This document shows, piece after piece, positions 1 to 8,369 of a stretch of DNA of 64,000 nucleotides (position 1 is its first letter; the number at the start of each line of letters is the position of its first letter). The translations under genes were made by a program, and so were the position numbers. The DNA lies in the IMG/VR virus record IMGVR_UViG_3300020580_000009, positions 1 to 64,000 of that record. One strand, given 5' to 3'. The DNA comes from a virus. The notes beneath the pieces were generated by a model. It was not told the origin of the DNA. It was given only the letters and a program-made list of their open reading frames with translations, and ran no database searches.

Positions 1-319
1 TATTCCTAATCCTGAACAAGTAATTCCAGGCGTAATCTTCATTGGCGGAGAACGAATCACATATTGGCAAATTGATACTGTCAATAATGCTTTGTTACAA
101 ATACGAAGAGGGACAGCAGGAACTGGCGCCACACAAGCAACTATTCCAGTGGGAACTTTAGTAGAAGACGCAAGTATGGGTCAAGAGATTCCAAATGCTG
201 CAGGAATGACTTGGTACACATTAGGAGCAACTACACCGTCAAATGGTCAATCATTAGTGAATGATGACACAATTCAAGCTATATTCTTGAAGGAACAACC
301 CACATTCTATATAGGATAA
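1..319 (+). CDS. C-terminal end of a virion structural protein (partial)
   Basis: The reading frame is open from base 2 to the stop at 317-319, so this is the 3' end of a longer gene whose start lies left of the window. The TTG at 92 is internal, not a start. The visible ~105 residues are rich in Gly, Thr and Ala and contain LLQIRRGTAGTG and a terminal FLKEQPTFYIG, a style typical of T4-like tail or baseplate proteins. It lies directly upstream of further structural genes. The structural role is inferred from context and composition; the exact protein is not recognised. Confidence 0.6.
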   Translation, partial: IPNPEQVIPGVIFIGGERITYWQIDTVNNALLQIRRGTAGTGATQATIPVGTLVEDASMGQEIPNAAGMTWYTLGATTPSNGQSLVNDDTIQAIFLKEQPTFYIG

Positions 320-322
320 ATA
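317..322 (+). promoter_or_regulatory. Late promoter box TAAATA (leaderless type)
   Basis: GATAAATA lies 6 bases before the ATG at 329. The core matches the T4 late-promoter -10 element (TATAAATA). At this distance transcription would start at or next to the ATG. The box overlaps the stop codon of the upstream gene. Confidence 0.5.
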
Positions 323-328
323 TTCTTT

Positions 329-472
329 ATGCAAGAAAAACCTATTAAACCTAATGAAGATATTAAGCCTAAGGATCAAATGCCTGATGAGAAGTCAGGC
401 ATTTTGACGCAAGGTAAGATTAAAATCTTCGATCCAAGGACAAATGAAGTTTTTGTCGAAATAAGGGCTTGA
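329..472 (+). CDS. 47-residue protein resembling the N-terminus of the next gene
   Basis: ATG at 329 opens 47 codons to TGA at 470-472. Residues ~28-44 (QGKIKIFDPRTNEVFVE) match residues ~9-26 of the next protein (HGHIKIFDPISKEILVE). The ORF then stops where the neighbour continues with its NACH segment. The first ~25 residues are Lys/Pro/Glu/Asp-rich and unrelated. It is either a true mini-protein carrying only the first strands of this tail domain or a remnant of a tandem duplication. A late-promoter box just upstream favours expression. Confidence 0.55.
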   Translation: MQEKPIKPNEDIKPKDQMPDEKSGILTQGKIKIFDPRTNEVFVEIRA

Positions 473-476
473 ACAA

Positions 477-1073
477 ATGATTAATATTCCTATGAGTGTC
501 CATGGACACATTAAAATTTTTGATCCAATTTCAAAAGAAATTTTAGTTGAGAAAGATAATGCTTGTCATTATGAAAATATTTCCAATGCAATGGCATTAA
601 CCTTAGCAAACAGAACGACTGGATGGATTCAAGAAATGCATTTCGGTAATGGTGGTACTAGTGTTAGTTCGACAGGAATCATTACATATTTGCCGCCGAA
701 TGTGACAGGGCAAAATGCTAGTCTGTATAACGATACGTATTACAAAGTAGTTAATGATCAAAGTTCATTAAATCCGAATCCAGGTGTAAATTTTATGCAA
801 GTAAATCACTCACAAGGTCAAGTGTATACTGACATTTTGATTTCTTGCTTGTTAGATTTCGGAGAACCTGCCGGGCAAGCAGCATTCGATAACTCAACTA
901 ACTTTAATGATACGTTTACTTTCGATGAACTAGGTCTTAAAAGCTGGAATGGTACCCCGGGGGCAGGTTTGTTACTGACTCATGTCATTTTTAGTCCAGT
1001 TCAAAAATCATTGAATCGTATGCTACAAATTGATTATACATTGCGTATCCAATCATTGACTAATTTAGCGTAA
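477..1073 (+). CDS. Tail/baseplate-type virion structural protein
   Basis: 198 residues. The N-terminal GHIKIFDPISKEILVEKDNA segment matches a recurrent opening of phage tail and baseplate proteins: a beta-strand, a 'D...G/K-E-I-L-V' turn, then an Asn-Ala-(C/I)-H. The remainder is beta-rich with many Asn, Thr and Gly. Translation is probably coupled to the 47-residue ORF 4 bases upstream, and its TAA overlaps the next ATG by one base (1073). Family membership is from motif recognition; its place in the particle is inferred. Confidence 0.6.
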   Translation: MINIPMSVHGHIKIFDPISKEILVEKDNACHYENISNAMALTLANRTTGWIQEMHFGNGGTSVSSTGIITYLPPNVTGQNASLYNDTYYKVVNDQSSLNPNPGVNFMQVNHSQGQVYTDILISCLLDFGEPAGQAAFDNSTNFNDTFTFDELGLKSWNGTPGAGLLLTHVIFSPVQKSLNRMLQIDYTLRIQSLTNLA

Positions 1074-1828
1074 TGAGAATTAAAGACTTTGATCTAACAT
1101 CTATACCGAACAAGCAAAGAAAATTTTTGCTTAGTATAGAGAAAGGATTGATCGAAGCTGCAAGAAAAGATTCATACTTTGATAGTATGGATCTTAGTCT
1201 AGTAGTAATACTAGGGCATTTTGAAAGTTGTCTGAAAACTGTGTCAGGTATAGATTGGTTATCTAATCAATATAAAAAGAAAAAGTTTCAGATGGTAGAA
1301 ATTGTACAGTATAAAGAAGTTTTGGAGTTGTATTTCGAGACATTAGATGAATCCACTAAATCTCTTAAAGAATTATTTCAGCATCAAACAATTGACGATG
1401 TTGTTTGTTTTATAAAGAATAAATTTGGTAGCTTGTCTAAGAATGAAATAGAAAAACAGATAAAGGAAACTGAATCTGTTAGATTCATTGAAGATAGAGG
1501 ATTACTAGTAATTATTCCTAAGACTGCTAACGCAGCAAAGATATACGGGAAGGGAACTAAGTGGTGTGTCTCAGGATCCATCTATAATGAATTTAGTAAG
1601 TATGCATCAAAGGGTAGCTTGTATATCATTATACTAAATGATAGAAAGTTCAGTATGCATATAGAGAATAAGCAGTTTATGAATGAGCTTAATCAATCGA
1701 TCAATGAACGAGACATTCAAGAACTTACAGCGTCAGAACCATTTTTAAAGTTTTTTAGAGAGATAGAACAAGAATATAGCAATTACTCAGACTATTTTTC
1801 TTTTCTGGCTCAAAAAGGTTTGAAGTAG
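1073..1828 (+). CDS. PcfJ-like 'GTKWC' domain protein
   Basis: 251 residues. The N-terminal half is helical and unrecognised. Residues ~150-215 carry IPKTANAAKIYGKGTKWCVSG, then F-x-x-Y, LYIIILNDRKFSMHIE and QFMNELNQSI. This is the order seen in the PcfJ-like domain found in many large phages and other viruses ('YG.GTKWCT...F..Y...LY.I......Q.H.E..QF.D'). The biochemical function of that domain is not established to my knowledge. It sits between two structural genes in the same operon, overlapping the upstream stop by one base. Confidence 0.5.
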   Translation: MRIKDFDLTSIPNKQRKFLLSIEKGLIEAARKDSYFDSMDLSLVVILGHFESCLKTVSGIDWLSNQYKKKKFQMVEIVQYKEVLELYFETLDESTKSLKELFQHQTIDDVVCFIKNKFGSLSKNEIEKQIKETESVRFIEDRGLLVIIPKTANAAKIYGKGTKWCVSGSIYNEFSKYASKGSLYIIILNDRKFSMHIENKQFMNELNQSINERDIQELTASEPFLKFFREIEQEYSNYSDYFSFLAQKGLK

Positions 1829-1831
1829 TAA

Positions 1832-1837
1832 TAAATA
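1832..1837 (+). promoter_or_regulatory. Late promoter box TAAATA upstream of the ATT-start fibre gene
   Basis: TAATAAATACATA lies 24 bases before the proposed start at 1862 and is followed by the Shine-Dalgarno-like AAGGGG at 1849-1854. Here the distance leaves a normal leader, unlike the leaderless boxes elsewhere in the window. Confidence 0.45.
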
Positions 1838-1861
1838 CATATATTATCAAGGGGAATTAAA

Positions 1862-3235
1862 ATTCCATATACAATAACACATTATAATGGTGCCGCGCTT
1901 ACTACGGTTAATGATGGCACAGTCGATACAACAACTAACTTAACCCTAGTAGGTAAAAACTACGCAGGTTATGGTCAATTTATTGATGAAAACTTTGTCT
2001 ACTTGTTAGAAAACTTTGCAAATGCGACATCTCCTGTCAATCCTCTAGTTGGACAGCTTTGGTGGGATTCGAGTCACAACGTTTTAAAAGTATATACTGG
2101 AACAACATTCAAACCTATTAGTAGCTCAACTGCATCAGCTACGGCACCAACCGGAGCCGTTATAGGAGATTTGTGGTTTGATACAGTTAATCAACAATTG
2201 AACGTTTATAACGGATCATCATTTACACTTATTGGGCCATCATTTACTTCAGCAACAGGTCAGTCTGGCGCTATCGTTAGTACCGTTATTGACACAACAT
2301 CAACTAGTCACGTTATCGTTTATTTTTATGTAAGCAATATTGCGGTTGGTATTCTAAGTAAAGATTCATTGTTTACACCTCAAACAACTATCCCAGGATT
2401 TCCGACTATTGCTCCAGGTTTTAACTTAGCGACAACTGGAGCAATCCCAGGTATCCAGTTGTCTGGCACAGCTACAAATTCTAATACTGTAGGTGGATTG
2501 TTATCAACCCAGTTTATGCGTTCAGATACGAATACATCTACGACTGGTACACTTGGGGTCGTAAATAATACTGGTTTAACCGTTGGTGCAGGAAATGATT
2601 TACAATTTTCTATCGTTGCACAAAATGCATACATTCAGAATACAGATTTGAATGGCAATTTATACATTCAAGTTAATAAAGGCGGAACTCAAACTCCGGC
2701 ACTTACTATCGCTGGAGCAACGTCTAACGTCACATTGAACGCAACGTTATTGCCTACGACTACTAATACGCAAACAATCGGCAGTCCGAGTTTAGTGTTT
2801 AGTAACATTTATGCAACAACATTTACTGGAACTTCAAGTCAGGCTTTATACGCCGATTTGTGCGAAAAATATTGGGCGGATGCGATTTATAAGCCAGGAA
2901 CGGTAGTTTCTCTAGGTGGAGTCAACGAAATTACTTTGACCACAGACGATTTGAGTGAAGATGTTTTTGGTGTAATTTCTACTAATCCAGCAATTATGAT
3001 GAACGTCGCTTCAGGTCCCGACGACACGCATCCGTTTGTGGCGTTAATGGGAAGAGTTCCTGTAAATGTCATTGGGCAAGTTAAAAAAGGTGATCGTTTA
3101 GTTTCTGCTGGAAACGGATTTGCAAGAGCAGCATTGCAATCAGAGATATCGTCATTTAATGTGATTGGTAGATCGCTTAATGATAAAGCGACAGATGGTG
3201 AGGGAGTAGTTGAGGCATTTATTAAAGCAGTTTAA
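1862..3235 (+). CDS. Tail-fibre-like structural protein with a probable ATT start
   Basis: 457 residues if started at ATT 1862. Reading back from the obvious coding region, the frame is open to stops at 1826-1834 and contains no ATG, GTG or TTG before TTG 2003. The intervening peptide (PYTITHYNGAALTTVNDGT) is typical of the start of this fibre family, and AAGGGG lies 7 bases before the ATT. N-terminal residues ~50-125 carry two NP-(L/x)-x-GQLWWD / GDLWFD repeats. The C-terminal ~130 residues begin YADLCEKYWADAIYKPGTVV, a domain common at the end of T4-like fibre proteins and resembling the peptidase-G2 type. An ATG lost by sequencing error cannot be excluded. Confidence 0.65.
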   Translation: MPYTITHYNGAALTTVNDGTVDTTTNLTLVGKNYAGYGQFIDENFVYLLENFANATSPVNPLVGQLWWDSSHNVLKVYTGTTFKPISSSTASATAPTGAVIGDLWFDTVNQQLNVYNGSSFTLIGPSFTSATGQSGAIVSTVIDTTSTSHVIVYFYVSNIAVGILSKDSLFTPQTTIPGFPTIAPGFNLATTGAIPGIQLSGTATNSNTVGGLLSTQFMRSDTNTSTTGTLGVVNNTGLTVGAGNDLQFSIVAQNAYIQNTDLNGNLYIQVNKGGTQTPALTIAGATSNVTLNATLLPTTTNTQTIGSPSLVFSNIYATTFTGTSSQALYADLCEKYWADAIYKPGTVVSLGGVNEITLTTDDLSEDVFGVISTNPAIMMNVASGPDDTHPFVALMGRVPVNVIGQVKKGDRLVSAGNGFARAALQSEISSFNVIGRSLNDKATDGEGVVEAFIKAV

Positions 3236-3244
3236 AATATGTAG

Positions 3245-4120
3245 ATGAATAAATTCACTAAAGAGACATTTTTACAACAGGCATCGACAGTACATGGGAA
3301 TAAGTTTGATTATTCCCATGTTGTTTATATCAACAATAGCACCAAGGTAACAATTATCTGCCCAAACGGACATACCTTCGATCAAACGCCATCAAATCAT
3401 TTAATGGGTAAAGGTTGCAGATATTGCGCAGGGAACGTTCAATCAACAACTGAACGCTTTATAGAAAGAGCGAAAGTCATCCATGGTAATTTGTTCGATT
3501 ATTCTAAGACAGAATATATTAGCTACAAAGTAGAAGTGGAAATATTGTGTCCAATACACGGATCATTTGATCAAACACCAGACAATCACCTTAAAGGCAA
3601 AGGTTGCAAATACTGCGCTGATAATGTGAGATTGACGAAAGAACAGTTTATTGACCGTGCAAAGAAAATCCATTCAGACAAATATGACTACTCATTAGTC
3701 GAATACAAAAATGCACACACTAAGATAACAATAATTTGTCCTAAACACGGAAATTTTGATCAACTTCCAAATAGCCATCTCAGAAATAATGGTTGTCCAG
3801 ACTGCGGATTATTTTCTGGTGCGGCTATTAGCAAAAAAGAAACTGAATGGTTAGACTCACTAAATAATTCAAATATAGTGAGACAATATAGATTAGTTTC
3901 ACGAAACAAAAAGATAATTGTAGATGGTTTCGATCCATCTACAAACACAATATACGAATATCACGGAAAATATTGGCATGGGCATCCAGACATATTCCCA
4001 GACAGAAAAATGATTCATCCTGCATCAAAAATCTCTGTCGATGAACTGTATAAGAAAACTATTGAAAGAGAATCTCTTTTGAAAGACGCAGGATACAATA
4101 TTATTTCGATATGGGAATGA
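3245..4120 (+). CDS. Freestanding endonuclease: three DUF723 repeats plus Vsr-like nuclease domain
   Basis: 291 residues. Three ~65-residue repeats each read F-(L/I)-x-x-A-x-x-(V/I)-H-x-(N/D)-x-(F/Y)-D-Y-S ... C-x-x-H-x-x-F-D-Q-x-P-x-x-H-L ... G-C-x-x-C, the DUF723 zinc-ribbon-like repeat. The C-terminal ~90 residues hold VDGFDPSTNTIYEYHGKYWH and a terminal GYNIISIWE, consistent with a very-short-patch-repair/PD-(D/E)XK-like nuclease. It sits in a 10-base gap after one fibre gene and ends 4 bases before the next, which is typical of a mobile homing endonuclease inserted between conserved genes. Paralogues occur at 38528-39400 and 43128-44012. Target site unknown. Confidence 0.75.
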   Translation: MNKFTKETFLQQASTVHGNKFDYSHVVYINNSTKVTIICPNGHTFDQTPSNHLMGKGCRYCAGNVQSTTERFIERAKVIHGNLFDYSKTEYISYKVEVEILCPIHGSFDQTPDNHLKGKGCKYCADNVRLTKEQFIDRAKKIHSDKYDYSLVEYKNAHTKITIICPKHGNFDQLPNSHLRNNGCPDCGLFSGAAISKKETEWLDSLNNSNIVRQYRLVSRNKKIIVDGFDPSTNTIYEYHGKYWHGHPDIFPDRKMIHPASKISVDELYKKTIERESLLKDAGYNIISIWE

Positions 4121-4124
4121 AACT

Positions 4125-5099
4125 ATGACTTACGCAACAGGCCAAATAATCGCAAATGGAGATTACAACACTTTCGCGACTGGATCAGCAAATGGTGTAG
4201 CCAATAACTCAGTAGCAAACGTTAACACAATTTGGGGAGTCGGTAATGGCAGCAAAGGTTACGGCCAATCTACAGTATTGTCTCCGGTAACGACAGGCAC
4301 GTTAGTGACGGCAGCGCAATGGTCTTCGATGTTTTCTAAGATTACTGCATCTGCAAACCATCAAGGCACTTCGATTTCTGCATTAACTAATCCCACCACT
4401 GGAAATTTAATTCAGGCTATATCAGTTCTTAGTGGTGATATCAATACTGTTACGAATAATATCGGTAAGGTAACTACTAGAACTACTTCTGCATCTGGAT
4501 CATCAGCATACAGCGCAGCAAATAACAATCGTTGGCAAAATGCATTAACTTTTCCTGTCACTGTCACTTTTACCTCTGGAGATGCAGCTAGATATTTCTT
4601 CAATGCTGGCGGAACAATCAATTTCTCATTTACACATACACCATTTACTACAAATAATAAAAATACGTCATGGGTAAATTTGTGCGCGGCATGCGGAACT
4701 ATAAGCTTCGGGTATAATACAACGACTGCTTCTGGGAATACTGCTGGCGGAACTGGAACTCTTGTGCCTCCTGTTGCTATAGGTTATTGGCAACAGACAA
4801 TTGGCGCCCAAACCATTCAAAAGCAATATGCTGCAGGTGCAGCACCATATGCAAACGTCAATTTAATTCAAACAAACGTAAATTCAAACGGACACCAAGG
4901 ATCAAACGGTGATGTAGGTTCAGTATTGACATTCTCTATCGTTTGGACTGATGCAGCAACAGATACTTGGGGGCCTCCTACAGACATTGTAGATGGTGTA
5001 TCACAAGTTAATTGGTCAGCAGGAATGCCTCCCACCACATATCTATCCAACACTTGGGGCACTCCCATTATATCAGGCGGCACAGTAACAGGTAGTTAA
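4125..5099 (+). CDS. Tail-fibre/virion structural protein
   Basis: 324 residues, rich in Asn, Thr, Ser and Gly and nearly free of charge. It contains NVNTIWGVGNGSKGYGQ and repeated TFPVTVTFTSGD/ARYFFNAGG-like beta segments. This matches T4-like proteins encoded among tail-fibre genes (the 'N-x-I-W-G-x-G-x-G-x-x-G-Y-G' opening). The start is ATG 4125, four bases after the endonuclease stop. Without the endonuclease it would probably follow the upstream fibre gene directly. Position in the particle unknown. Confidence 0.6.
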   Translation: MTYATGQIIANGDYNTFATGSANGVANNSVANVNTIWGVGNGSKGYGQSTVLSPVTTGTLVTAAQWSSMFSKITASANHQGTSISALTNPTTGNLIQAISVLSGDINTVTNNIGKVTTRTTSASGSSAYSAANNNRWQNALTFPVTVTFTSGDAARYFFNAGGTINFSFTHTPFTTNNKNTSWVNLCAACGTISFGYNTTTASGNTAGGTGTLVPPVAIGYWQQTIGAQTIQKQYAAGAAPYANVNLIQTNVNSNGHQGSNGDVGSVLTFSIVWTDAATDTWGPPTDIVDGVSQVNWSAGMPPTTYLSNTWGTPIISGGTVTGS

Positions 5100-5101
5100 A
5101 T

Positions 5102-5130
5102 TTGACATTTCATACAAAACCTGCTACAGT
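5102..5130 (+). promoter_or_regulatory. Sigma70-type promoter, leaderless
   Basis: TTGACA (5102-5107), a 17-base spacer and TACAGT (5125-5130). The ATG of the next gene begins at 5137, 6 bases after the -10, so the predicted first transcribed base is the A of the ATG and no ribosome binding site is present. Confidence 0.65.
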
Positions 5131-5136
5131 GTTTGT

Positions 5137-5451
5137 ATGAATAATTCAAATATCAATAGTATGGCTGAGGCTGCATTTAATCATGCAGCCAAAAAGCTAG
5201 AACTTAAAGAGAAATCTCAACAACAATTATATGTAGCTCATAATGGTGGCTTATTTAAAGCTGCTCCGGAGCTTATTACATTCCTATCAATTGTAGAAGT
5301 TGATGTAATTGAGGACAGTTATGGAAATCCAATCCGAATCGAACGTGAAAAATTATTAGATGAACTAAAGCAATGTTACCAAACAATCATGAATGATTGG
5401 GAAGTTGAGTATCAGAAAATTCTGAGGATTAGAAATGGCAAACAAATCTAA
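5137..5451 (+). CDS. Conserved T4-like phage protein, unknown function
   Basis: 104 residues and soluble, with no signal peptide or membrane segment. It has an N-terminal helix, a middle beta portion (LYVAHNGGLFKAAPELITFL) and a helical C-terminus rich in Lys and Glu. Proteins of this style occur near fibre genes in T4-like cyanophages. It is the first gene after a sigma70-like promoter and overlaps the next gene by 17 bases, so it probably leads the glycosyltransferase operon. No enzymatic motif seen. Confidence 0.6.
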   Translation: MNNSNINSMAEAAFNHAAKKLELKEKSQQQLYVAHNGGLFKAAPELITFLSIVEVDVIEDSYGNPIRIEREKLLDELKQCYQTIMNDWEVEYQKILRIRNGKQI

Positions 5452-6259
5452 GGGATGCATAATTTTCGCTATAAACAACGGTGATTTTGAATACACTAGA
5501 TTGGCAGATGTTGCTGCTGGACTTGTCAAGAAAAATTTGGGAATACCTACTACTATAATTACAGATAGGAAATGCAATTTTAAGTATGCAGAAGATACAA
5601 TCATCATTGACAAAGGTGATTATACAAATCGGGCAATGTTCGACGGCGACCAATATCAAAATGTGAAATGGTTTAACCAATCTCGCCCAGGCGCATATGA
5701 TTTGTCACCCTATGACAGAACATTACTTATTGATGCAGATTATTTTATCTTAGAACCATCGTTAAAAACAGTATTTGCATCATCAAATCATTTCATGTGT
5801 TACTCAAAAGTATTTGATCCCACATGCAGGAATTCATTTTCTGGAAGTATGATGGCATCAAAATTTACTATTCCTATGCTTTGGGCAACAGTTTGTTATT
5901 TCGATAAATCTTATCCAGCCTGCTCAGTGTTCTACATGATGAAACAAGTAAGGGACAACTATGACTATTATCACAAATTATTGGGTGTAGATCCTCAACC
6001 ATATAGAAATGATTATGCATTGACTATTGCTGCGCAAGCATATAGTTGCCCAATATGGGCACTGCCTGGCGAAATGTGCATGCTTTCTACAGACGTAAAA
6101 GTTATTGATTATAAAGAAGATAGAGGATTGATTTATACGTATGAAAAGAATTCTAGAAAATATGTTGATTATATAAAAAATCACAATGTACATGTTCTAG
6201 GAAAGTGGTCATGCCAAGATGAACAATTGTTATATAAGTTGGAGAAATATGAATGCTAA
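5435..6259 (+). CDS. GT-A-type glycosyltransferase-like protein
   Basis: 274 residues. The N-terminus (CIIFAINNGDFEYTRLADVAA) and the TLLIDADYF segment at ~93-101 fit a GT-A/GT8-like nucleotide-sugar fold with a DxD metal motif. An internal GSMMASKF and a C-terminal YVDYIKNHNVHVLGKW segment are consistent with the acceptor half. Donor and acceptor are not predictable. It overlaps both neighbours by a few bases and is followed by a second glycosyltransferase. No signal peptide, so it is expected to act in the cytoplasm. Confidence 0.6.
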   Translation: MANKSKGCIIFAINNGDFEYTRLADVAAGLVKKNLGIPTTIITDRKCNFKYAEDTIIIDKGDYTNRAMFDGDQYQNVKWFNQSRPGAYDLSPYDRTLLIDADYFILEPSLKTVFASSNHFMCYSKVFDPTCRNSFSGSMMASKFTIPMLWATVCYFDKSYPACSVFYMMKQVRDNYDYYHKLLGVDPQPYRNDYALTIAAQAYSCPIWALPGEMCMLSTDVKVIDYKEDRGLIYTYEKNSRKYVDYIKNHNVHVLGKWSCQDEQLLYKLEKYEC

Positions 6260-7110
6260 CTAGAGGTGAATTTTCTGCACAAAAGGGGTATTTCACATTT
6301 GCTAAGAATACAAGCAAATGTGATTATTTGCGTCTAGCATATTTGCAAGCTGCTTCAATTAAAAAGACTCAAGCAACTAATTTATATGCAGTTGCAGTTG
6401 ACGCAGAGACGTTTAAAGAAATTACAGATGAACATCAGAAGGTATTTGATTACGTAATTCAAATTCCTGACACAAATGAGAATGAAGATCCTGAATGGAA
6501 GCTAGGCGATGAATGGAAATCTTATTGGTTAACTCCATTCAAAGAAACAGTGAAATTAGATTGTGACATGACTTTCAATAGAAACATAGACCATTGGTGG
6601 CCAGTGTATCAGTTGAAAGATGTTTTATTCACAACAAAAGTTGTTGATTATCTGGGAAATGTTTCAAACTCTAGGGCTTATAGAAGAATGTTTGATGAAA
6701 ATAGACTGCCAAATCTATATTCAGCATTTTTCTACTTCAGATATTCACTTCAATCAGCAGAGTTCTTTGATTTGGCAAGAAAAATTTATCAGAATTGGAA
6801 ATACTTTAGAGACGAACTTCTCATTAATTGTAGGGATACGTATCCAACTACAGATGTTGTTTTTTCTATTGCTGCAAAAATATTAGGCGAAGAAAATTTC
6901 TATATCCCTGATTTGAGCATCCCAAAAATCGTTCATATGAAAGGTGGAATTCAAGGGTGGGGAATTGATGAGGATTGGACTACTAAGCTGTATTCACAAA
7001 TAGATGATGAGTATAATCATACTGTAGGATTTACTAGACAAATGTATCCGTTTCATTACTATCAAAAAGATTATGCGACAGATGAGGTCATGCAAAAATA
7101 TGTCAAATGA
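6253..7110 (+). CDS. GT-A-type glycosyltransferase-like protein
   Basis: 285 residues. TFAKNTSKCDYLRLAYLQAAS at the start and ETVKLDCDMTF at ~98-108 give the nucleotide-binding half and a D-C-D metal site of a GT-A fold. IPKIVHMKGGIQGWG near residue 230 resembles the C-terminal His-containing segment of such enzymes. ATG 6253 is preferred because GGAGAA lies 7-12 bases upstream. It overlaps the upstream gene by 7 bases and the next by 11. Substrates unknown. Confidence 0.6.
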   Translation: MLTRGEFSAQKGYFTFAKNTSKCDYLRLAYLQAASIKKTQATNLYAVAVDAETFKEITDEHQKVFDYVIQIPDTNENEDPEWKLGDEWKSYWLTPFKETVKLDCDMTFNRNIDHWWPVYQLKDVLFTTKVVDYLGNVSNSRAYRRMFDENRLPNLYSAFFYFRYSLQSAEFFDLARKIYQNWKYFRDELLINCRDTYPTTDVVFSIAAKILGEENFYIPDLSIPKIVHMKGGIQGWGIDEDWTTKLYSQIDDEYNHTVGFTRQMYPFHYYQKDYATDEVMQKYVK

Positions 7111-7444
7111 AGATGAATTTTGGAAAGCATTAGCAGACTCAGCTTTTGTCGCGCCGCTACCAATAGAGCATAAAATATATTATGATGCTAAAGGAAATAT
7201 TACGGATTGCACTATAGAAGATAAAGATGGTGACTATATTATTGTTGATTTAGACGCATTTATAGCAATTCAGATGGGGAAATATAAAGTAAAGAATGGC
7301 GAGATACATAATATGTCCCTATCTAGTATTAATACTATCTACTTAGAAAAAGTAGAAGATGGAAATTTTAAAACCGTAAAGAATAACATGCTAATTTTAG
7401 CGGATGATTCGATAACCGAGAGAGATTCTTATGTTTCAAAATGA
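7100..7444 (+). CDS. Conserved T4-like phage protein, unknown function
   Basis: 114 residues from ATG 7100. The alternative ATG 7073 would add nine residues buried in the upstream gene. The core reads KIYYDAKGNITDCTIEDKDG, DYIIVDLDAFIAIQMGKYKV and GEIHNM, a pattern I recognise from proteins encoded beside fibre genes in T4-like cyanophages. No catalytic motif. It lies between glycosyltransferase-like genes in one overlapping operon and could be a small structural or accessory protein. Confidence 0.55.
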   Translation: MSNEDEFWKALADSAFVAPLPIEHKIYYDAKGNITDCTIEDKDGDYIIVDLDAFIAIQMGKYKVKNGEIHNMSLSSINTIYLEKVEDGNFKTVKNNMLILADDSITERDSYVSK

Positions 7445-8369
7445 ATACATTAGTAGTGATAAGATTATAGACGTAGCAGATTTAGATGTTATCTTTTTGA
7501 CTTATGACGAACCGAAGAAAGAAGAATTCTGGATTAAGATTCAGAATATCGCTCCATGGGCAAAACGTGTAGATGGGATTAAAGGTTCAGACTCTGCACA
7601 TAAAGCAGCAGCAGCAGCAAGTGATACAGATAGATTTATTTTGATCGATGGCGATAATATTCCTGACTCTGATTTCTTTAATTTACAATTACGTATACAA
7701 GATTGGCAGAATGATTGCGTATTTCGTTGGAAAGCACGCAATCACATTAATGGACTTTGCTATGGTAACGGTGGATTGAGCATGTGGACGAAGGATTTTA
7801 TAAACAATATGAAAACACATGAAAATAGTGATGGCAAAGATGAAAACAACGTGGAATTTTGCTTTGATTCTAGGTATATTGCACTACATAATACATATAG
7901 CACAACATACCCCAATCAGAGTGCATTTCAAGCATTTCGTGCAGGATTTAGAGAAGGCGTAAAGATGTGTTTAGATAGGGGTTCTAAACCATCATTACAA
8001 GACTTTGAAGCTAAGGTGCATTCACGTAATTTAGATAATTTAATGATTTGGATGAATATCGGCGCCGACATTGAAAATGGCAATTACGCAATATATGGCG
8101 CACGTTTAGGAACATACCTCACTATGTTAACAAATTGGGATTATACTGAAGTTCATGATTTTGATAAGATCAAAGAAATTTGGGATCAATCGCATGATAT
8201 CAATCATATAACACCGATGCTCAGGAGTAGATTGAATCTTCCTATCATTGACATGAACGCAGAACAAAGTAAGTTCTTTAAACATCACTATGCAAATGCA
8301 CATAAGAATGCTTCTAATGCAATGATTACTGAAATGGATGTCATCAATTTTAACAGAGGATTACAATGA
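7431..8369 (+). CDS. GT-A-type glycosyltransferase-like protein
   Basis: 312 residues. DVIFLTYDEPKKEEFW (~18-33), AKRVDGIKGSDSAHKAAAA (~45-63) and FILIDGDNI (~70-78) form the expected order of a GT-A nucleotide-sugar domain with a D-G-D metal site. HINGLCYGNGGLSMWTK follows. The same order appears in the C-terminal ~230 residues of the 963-residue protein at 30063-32954. This gene overlaps both neighbours and belongs to the same operon. Substrate unknown. Confidence 0.6.
   Translation: MFQNEYISSDKIIDVADLDVIFLTYDEPKKEEFWIKIQNIAPWAKRVDGIKGSDSAHKAAAAASDTDRFILIDGDNIPDSDFFNLQLRIQDWQNDCVFRWKARNHINGLCYGNGGLSMWTKDFINNMKTHENSDGKDENNVEFCFDSRYIALHNTYSTTYPNQSAFQAFRAGFREGVKMCLDRGSKPSLQDFEAKVHSRNLDNLMIWMNIGADIENGNYAIYGARLGTYLTMLTNWDYTEVHDFDKIKEIWDQSHDINHITPMLRSRLNLPIIDMNAEQSKFFKHHYANAHKNASNAMITEMDVINFNRGLQ

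Noticed and set aside
92-319. A 75-codon ORF starting at TTG 92
   Set aside because: The frame is open to the left edge, so this is the end of a longer gene, not a gene with a TTG start.
2003-3235. Fibre ORF starting at TTG 2003
   Set aside because: The conserved fibre N-terminus continues upstream in frame to ATT 1862, with a ribosome binding sequence before it.
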